Shown: positions 31,354 to 32,313 of the stretch, in pieces | Numbering within the stretch: position 1 is the stretch's first letter | Layout: every line of letters begins with the position of its first letter | From: Flavobacteriaceae bacterium | GTDB lineage: Bacteria; Bacteroidota; Bacteroidia; Flavobacteriales; Flavobacteriaceae | NCBI GenBank assembly: GCA_027080135.1 | Contig: JALWUJ010000003.1 | Coordinates: 1-32,313, forward strand | Length of the DNA: 32,313 nt | Direction: 5' to 3' | The notes under the pieces: generated by a model | Seen by the model: the letters and a program-made list of their open reading frames with translations, nothing else | Told to the model about the DNA's origin: nothing | The model's database searches: none | Position numbers and translations under genes: made by a program

Positions 31354-31371
31354 TACTTTTACACAAAAGTA
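31354..31371. promoter_or_regulatory. Overlapping divergent promoters of nth and bcp
   Basis: Perfect inverted repeat TACTTTT-ACAC-AAAAGTA. On the minus strand TACTTTTG (31371-31364) is an exact -7 box for nth. On the plus strand TACTTTTA (31354-31361) is a one-off -7 box for bcp. The two predicted starts fall within about 10 bases of each other, each roughly ten bases before its ATG. Confidence 0.6.
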
Positions 31372-31376
31372 AAGAA

Positions 31377-31838
31377 ATGAAAACATTAAAAGTAGGGGAT
31401 ACAGTACCAAATTTTACAGCAAAAGATCAAGACGGGAACTTAATTTCATTATCCGATTATAAAGGAAAAAGATTAATAGTGTTTTTCTATCCAAAAGCCA
31501 GCACTCCTGGTTGCATTATGGAAGCATGTAATTTGAGAGATAATTATGAAGTATTACAAGAACAAGGATTTGAACTGCTTGGTGTTAGTGCAGATAGTGA
31601 GAAAAGACAAACTAATTTTAGAAACAAGTATAAGTTTCCATTTCCATTATTAGCAGATGAGGATAAAGAGGTTATAAATATCTTTGGTGTTTGGGGGCCT
31701 AAAAAATTTATGGGAAGAGAATACGATGGTATTCACCGTAAAACGTTTATTATTAATACGGAAGGGATTGTAGAACGAGTAATCGACAAGGTAAAAACAA
31801 AATCTCACGCTGCCCAGATACTGGAAGAAAAAGAATAG
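31377..31838 (+). CDS. bcp: Thioredoxin-dependent peroxiredoxin, BCP type
   Basis: A 153-residue bacterioferritin-comigratory-protein peroxiredoxin. FFYPKASTPGCIMEACNLRDNY holds the peroxidatic Cys46 and, five residues on, the resolving Cys51, which makes it an atypical two-Cys enzyme. It reduces hydroperoxides with electrons from thioredoxin, such as the trxA product in this window. The start is the ATG at 31377, since the frame further upstream crosses the promoter region. It shares the divergent promoter with nth, so oxidative-damage defence and base repair are expressed side by side. Confidence 0.95.
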   Translation: MKTLKVGDTVPNFTAKDQDGNLISLSDYKGKRLIVFFYPKASTPGCIMEACNLRDNYEVLQEQGFELLGVSADSEKRQTNFRNKYKFPFPLLADEDKEVINIFGVWGPKKFMGREYDGIHRKTFIINTEGIVERVIDKVKTKSHAAQILEEKE

Positions 31839-31882
31839 TTAATAAACTTAAAAAGCTTTAAAACCTCTTAGGTTGGTATTGT

Positions 31883-32313
31883 TTATTTCCAGCCAAAAAG
31901 TTTTTGTTTTTTAATAATATCTGCAACACCTTCAGGAAGTAATTCTTCCCATCCAGATTCCTTGTTCTGAATCATTTTTAAAACAGTTCTGGAGAAAATG
32001 TTAAGGTGTTCTTTGTTAAATTCTTCAATATCAACAACTTTTCCGTTGTATTTAAAAAATTTGTAAAGTTCCTTCATTCTTGGGTGAACCTTTAGATTTT
32101 CGCTGTTGGTATATTCTCCAGTTTTTGGATTAAGCATAGGGTATAGGTACACTTTTAAATCTTTAAAGAAAAGTTTTCCGAAAGCCTCCAAAATTCCTCC
32201 ACTTAAATGACGATAATACTTTTCATCAAAAATATCGATAAGGTTATTTACACCCAAAGCTAATCCCATTCTCTTTTTGGTATAAGCCGAAAAATATTCC
32301 ACCAACTTATAAT
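31883..32313 (-). CDS. C-terminal part of an unidentified protein, cut by the right edge
   Basis: The frame is open through the last bases of the window (upstream codons in view encode Tyr and Lys with no stop), so the true start lies outside. About 142 residues are visible. The segment KRMGLALGVNNLIDIFDEKYYRHLSGGILEAFGKLF is followed by a strand KVYLYPMLNPKTGEY and by LKVHPRMKELYKFFKYNGKVVDI. The end is a helical part with IFSRTVLKMIQNKESGWEELLPEGVADIIKKQKLFGWK. It has no signal that I can see in this part. I recognise the pattern as conserved in Bacteroidota proteins but cannot name the family with confidence. A weak hairpin (31862-31874) after the stop may terminate it. Confidence 0.7.
   Translation of the reverse strand, partial: YKLVEYFSAYTKKRMGLALGVNNLIDIFDEKYYRHLSGGILEAFGKLFFKDLKVYLYPMLNPKTGEYTNSENLKVHPRMKELYKFFKYNGKVVDIEEFNKEHLNIFSRTVLKMIQNKESGWEELLPEGVADIIKKQKLFGWK

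Noticed and set aside
31862-31874. Terminator after the right-edge gene
   Set aside because: The stem AACCT/AGGTT is only five pairs with a three-base loop and a poor T tail, so it is too weak to list as a terminator.
1-32313. CRISPR arrays, tRNA, rRNA and intact insertion sequences
   Set aside because: I looked for regular repeat-spacer blocks, tRNA-like cloverleaf ends (CCA, GGTTCGA) and transposase motifs and saw none.

Overview
The window looks like a chromosomal segment of a marine- or soil-type member of the Flavobacteriaceae (phylum Bacteroidota). The evidence is a strongly AT-rich sequence, a type IX secretion sorting domain on a secreted protein, Bacteroidota-type promoters (TAnnTTTG -7 boxes), few Shine-Dalgarno sequences, secreted proteins with SPI and lipoprotein signals, and several families typical of this group (DUF5117/DUF4953-type metalloprotease, DUF4834-like protein, cluster-less endonuclease III). 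I see no rRNA, tRNA, CRISPR array, phage or intact insertion sequence. Coding density is high and no gene-free stretch exceeds 300 bases.

Layout. 1-614: the end of a hybrid sensor kinase. 673-4250 (minus): a T9SS-exported seven-bladed propeller protein, an ArsC-type reductase, an uncharacterised 160-residue protein and an RlmI-like methyltransferase. 4453-4806: thioredoxin behind a tandem operator. 4861-8433 (minus): a protein-quality block of cbpM, cbpA, a lipoprotein, hsp20 (with a sigma-54 promoter) and prfB without the usual frameshift. 8625-12734: a secreted zinc metalloprotease, a secreted unknown protein and threonine aldolase. 12876-15404: divergent ybaB and an S9 oligopeptidase lipoprotein.

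15482-17923: two PLP enzymes, a cysteine-synthase-fold enzyme and an alpha-oxoamine synthase. Together they look like the first two steps of capnine (sulfonolipid) synthesis. A four-gene minus-strand operon converges on them (21058 to 17988): outer-membrane barrel, YghO-like GNAT protein, secreted thioredoxin-like protein and cupin lipoprotein. The GNAT protein is a candidate N-acyltransferase for the same lipid, but that is inference. 21166-25378: DUF4834-like protein, YfhO-family membrane protein and a GT4-like glycosyltransferase.

25434-29604 (minus): a secreted Tyr- then Ser/Arg-rich protein and uvrA. Between them lies the most unusual part of the window: a consensus sigma-54 promoter (26774-26790) about 50 bases upstream of a strong terminator, with no reading frame between. 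This looks like a roughly 85-95 nt small RNA. Its 3' part shares a 23-base identical segment with the 3' UTR of the neighbouring Ser/Arg-rich gene, whose own promoter shares the same -24 box. 29857-32313: an ECF sigma factor followed by a 50-residue small protein, then endonuclease III and a Bcp peroxiredoxin from a shared overlapping divergent promoter, and the end of an unidentified protein running off the right edge.

Several short dispersed palindromes (GAAA-loop hairpins, a pair of 19-base REP-like elements) sit between genes and appear to have altered the ends of some reading frames.
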